A stretch of 64,000 nt of DNA from CAZTHK01 sp964613215 (lineage in GTDB: Bacteria; Krumholzibacteriota; Krumholzibacteriia; Krumholzibacteriales; CAZTHK01). Under the pieces are notes generated by a model that did no database searches, was not told the origin of the DNA, and was given only the letters and a program-made list of their open reading frames with translations. The DNA is taken from positions 1-64,000 of the forward strand of contig CAZTHK010000019.1 in the NCBI GenBank assembly GCA_964613215.1. Reading direction: 5' to 3'. The translations under genes and the position numbers were made by a program. Shown here piece by piece: positions 62,291 through 64,000 of the stretch. Each line of letters opens with the position of its first letter. The stretch's first letter is position 1.

Positions 62291-62698
62291 TTAATTGGAA
62301 TGCGGAAATCTGCCGGAATGTTCACCTGTCAATTCACCCAGTGTTCTGACAATGATGTCAATGGGGCAGGGTTTCTGTAGGAAGACGTCGGCTCGCAGTT
62401 TCAGGCAGTCTTCTTCAGTTTTCTCCCTCGGCAGGGCAGTTAAGATGACAACTGGTATGCTCTCTGAAAAACTATTTCTAATTTTTTTAAGTAGTTGAAG
62501 GCCTTCGTGTTCTTCCGAATCTGAGAGATAGGGGGGAAGGCAGAGGTCCAGGATTATTGCATCGAAATCATCTCTACGGCAAAGATACCCGATAGCCTTT
62601 TCGCTCCGAGATGCCCATTGCAGGGAGATGCTTTCTGGTAACAGAAGCTTGAAATCTTCGGCAAGGTTTTCGTCATCTTCTACCATCAGTACATTCAT
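62291..62698 (-). CDS. Stand-alone response-regulator receiver protein
   Basis: The 135-residue protein is a single receiver domain. VLMVEDDENLAEDF gives the acidic pocket, IILDLCLPPY the phosphoacceptor Asp, VVILTALPRE the Thr, and FLQKPCP the conserved Lys. It has no output domain. It lies about 115 bases downstream of the NtrC-like gene on the same strand, suggesting the two act in one pathway; no histidine kinase is in the window. Confidence 0.9.
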   Translation of the reverse strand: MNVLMVEDDENLAEDFKLLLPESISLQWASRSEKAIGYLCRRDDFDAIILDLCLPPYLSDSEEHEGLQLLKKIRNSFSESIPVVILTALPREKTEEDCLKLRADVFLQKPCPIDIIVRTLGELTGEHSGRFPHSN

Positions 62699-62814
62699 GT
62701 GCTCGCTCTTTCGATTTCCGGTTAATGTTACAACTCAGTTGTCAGAGCAAAAAGCGAGCCCGGCGCAGCGAGGATTTTGACGGATCAATTGTTGAGATAT
62801 GAAGTATTGTGTAT

Positions 62815-64000
62815 TTAAGAATCCGGCCGTACTATTCCCCTTCTCTTCATCATCTTGTCCAGTCCCTGTCTGGTGATTCCCATTCTTCTGGCAGCTTCGC
62901 TGACATTCCAGCTACATTCATTCAGGATTGTTCTGATGTAATTTTTTTCAAACCGTTCTATAACTTCTTCTTTTGCCCTTTTGTAGTCAAGCTCCATCAC
63001 ACCGGGCGCCAGCAGGGGGGCTATCAGTTCCTCTCCTATGATCTCCCCTTTAAGATGAACCAGAGCGTATTCGAGTACATTCTCGAGTTCACGAACGTTT
63101 CCAGGCCAGTCCCATGCCATAAGACGGCTAAGAGCCGCTGAACTCAACCGGCATTTATTCTTTTTCATCTCGCGGGCCTTACGGTTCAGGAAGGATTGAG
63201 CCAGCAGCGGAATATCTTCCCTCTTTTCCCTTAATGGGGTAGTATTAACCGGGATCACTCGGAGCCTGTAGTACAAATCTTCCCTGAATTTGCCTGCATC
63301 CACCATTTTCCGCAGGTCACGGTTTGTAGCTGCAATGACCCTGACATCAATTTCTATTTCCCGGCTGCCTCCCACCCGCTGTATCTTGTTATCCTGAAGA
63401 ACCCGGAGGAGTTTAGCCTGCAGGTTGCCATCCATCTCGGATACTTCATCCAGAAATATAGTCCCCCGCTGGGCGAGTTCGAATTTTCCGATCTTCCTTC
63501 TTATTGCGCCAGTAAAAGCTCCCTTTTCATGCCCGAACAGTTCGCTTTCTGCCAGGTTGTCCGGAATGGCTGAACAGAGGACAGGCACGAACATATTTTT
63601 GCTCCTGCCGCTTTGATTGTGAATCTCTCTAGCAACCAGCTCCTTTCCTGTGCCGGTTTCTCCGGTTATTAAAACCGTGCTTGATGTTTTTGCAACCATG
63701 GCAATCTTGTCGAATAACTCTTTCATTGCCGGGGATTTTCCCATTAACTTGCCGCTCTTCTCGTTTACCTCCTGGCGAAGAGTCTCTTTTTCCCGGAAGA
63801 GAAATGCCTCCTCTATAGCCCTTTCGATTTGAGCCGAAATATGTTCGATGGAACTAGCTTTTTCGATATATCCGAATGCTCCCAGCCGCCAGGCATGGGC
63901 GGCCATTTCTTCGGGATCATACCTGGTTATCATTATAACCGGTGTCCTGGGCACTTGGGCCCTTATCCTGGATAGTATATCCAGACCGCTGGTATCACCC
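62815..64000 (-). CDS. NtrC-type sigma-54-dependent response regulator (5' part outside window)
   Basis: The frame is open to the right edge, so the N-terminus is missing. Visible parts are the end of a receiver domain (GLDILSRIRAQV, VIMITRYDPEEMA, FGYIEKASSIEHI). The AAA+ domain has Walker A GETGTGKELVAREIH, the GAFTGA sigma-54 loop in GHEKGAFTGAIRR and the Walker B region TIFLDEVSEMDGNLQ. A Fis-type helix-turn-helix reads NVSEAARRMGITRQGLDKMM. It activates sigma-54 promoters when phosphorylated. Targets are unknown. It is the start of a two-gene unit with the receiver protein. Confidence 0.93.
   Translation of the reverse strand, partial: GDTSGLDILSRIRAQVPRTPVIMITRYDPEEMAAHAWRLGAFGYIEKASSIEHISAQIERAIEEAFLFREKETLRQEVNEKSGKLMGKSPAMKELFDKIAMVAKTSSTVLITGETGTGKELVAREIHNQSGRSKNMFVPVLCSAIPDNLAESELFGHEKGAFTGAIRRKIGKFELAQRGTIFLDEVSEMDGNLQAKLLRVLQDNKIQRVGGSREIEIDVRVIAATNRDLRKMVDAGKFREDLYYRLRVIPVNTTPLREKREDIPLLAQSFLNRKAREMKKNKCRLSSAALSRLMAWDWPGNVRELENVLEYALVHLKGEIIGEELIAPLLAPGVMELDYKRAKEEVIERFEKNYIRTILNECSWNVSEAARRMGITRQGLDKMMKRRGIVRPDS

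Overview
The window spans the chromosomal replication origin of a bacterium with roughly mid-50s percent G+C (judged by eye). It resembles an uncultured FCB-type or related candidate lineage. Several large secreted proteins end in a FlgD-like Ig fold after a YPNPFNP-type motif, a sorting signature typical of Krumholzibacteriota, Eisenbacteria, Latescibacterota and relatives. Cohesin-like, dockerin-like and parallel beta-helix modules fit that picture. The exact phylum cannot be fixed from sequence alone, and I saw no rRNA or convincing tRNA gene.

Region by region. 1-2.6 kb is a decayed accessory stretch: IS21-like end repeats, an IS110 transposase remnant, a frameshifted TPR gene and a small lipoprotein. 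2.6-5.2 kb holds an M20 peptidase and a GT-C-like membrane protein. 5.2-17.4 kb (minus strand) carries hflX, a FlgD-tailed protein, gyrA, gyrB, dciA, recF, dnaN and dnaA. 17.4-17.9 kb is oriC with DnaA boxes. 17.9-29.8 kb (plus strand) carries rpmH, rnpA, yidD, yidC, jag/khpB, mnmE, mnmG, rsmG, three parS sites, a lipoprotein, parA, parB, an M23 peptidase and a bactofilin. Transcription diverges from oriC on both sides, so core genes run with replication.

29.9-64 kb is accessory. It has hsp20, a subtilisin-PQQ-propeller-FlgD protein and a RiPP cluster (34.1-37.3 kb). Next come an APC permease fused to a PTS EIIA domain, small secreted proteins, and a minus-strand block of cohesin/dockerin/beta-helix giants. 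Two of the giants share a 1,674-bp apparently perfect repeat. A second, fuller RiPP cluster (53.8-58.0 kb) follows, then ubiE/menG, an AIM24-family gene, a C69 dipeptidase and a two-component/NtrC-type pair running off the right edge.

The most exciting content is the pair of lanthipeptide-like clusters. Each has a tiny precursor gene (34251-34412 and 53938-54075) sharing the motif ITAT-x-IT-x-C-x-IGG. Each also has a HopA1-like (phosphothreonine lyase-like) protein and a stand-alone LanC-like cyclase with a CCG zinc motif. Only the second cluster has a Ser/Thr kinase. The inferred route is phosphorylation of core Ser/Thr by the kinase, elimination by the lyase, and Cys addition by the cyclase. 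That is a dissociated kinase/lyase/LanC system related in logic to class V lanthipeptides, with the single kinase perhaps serving both clusters.
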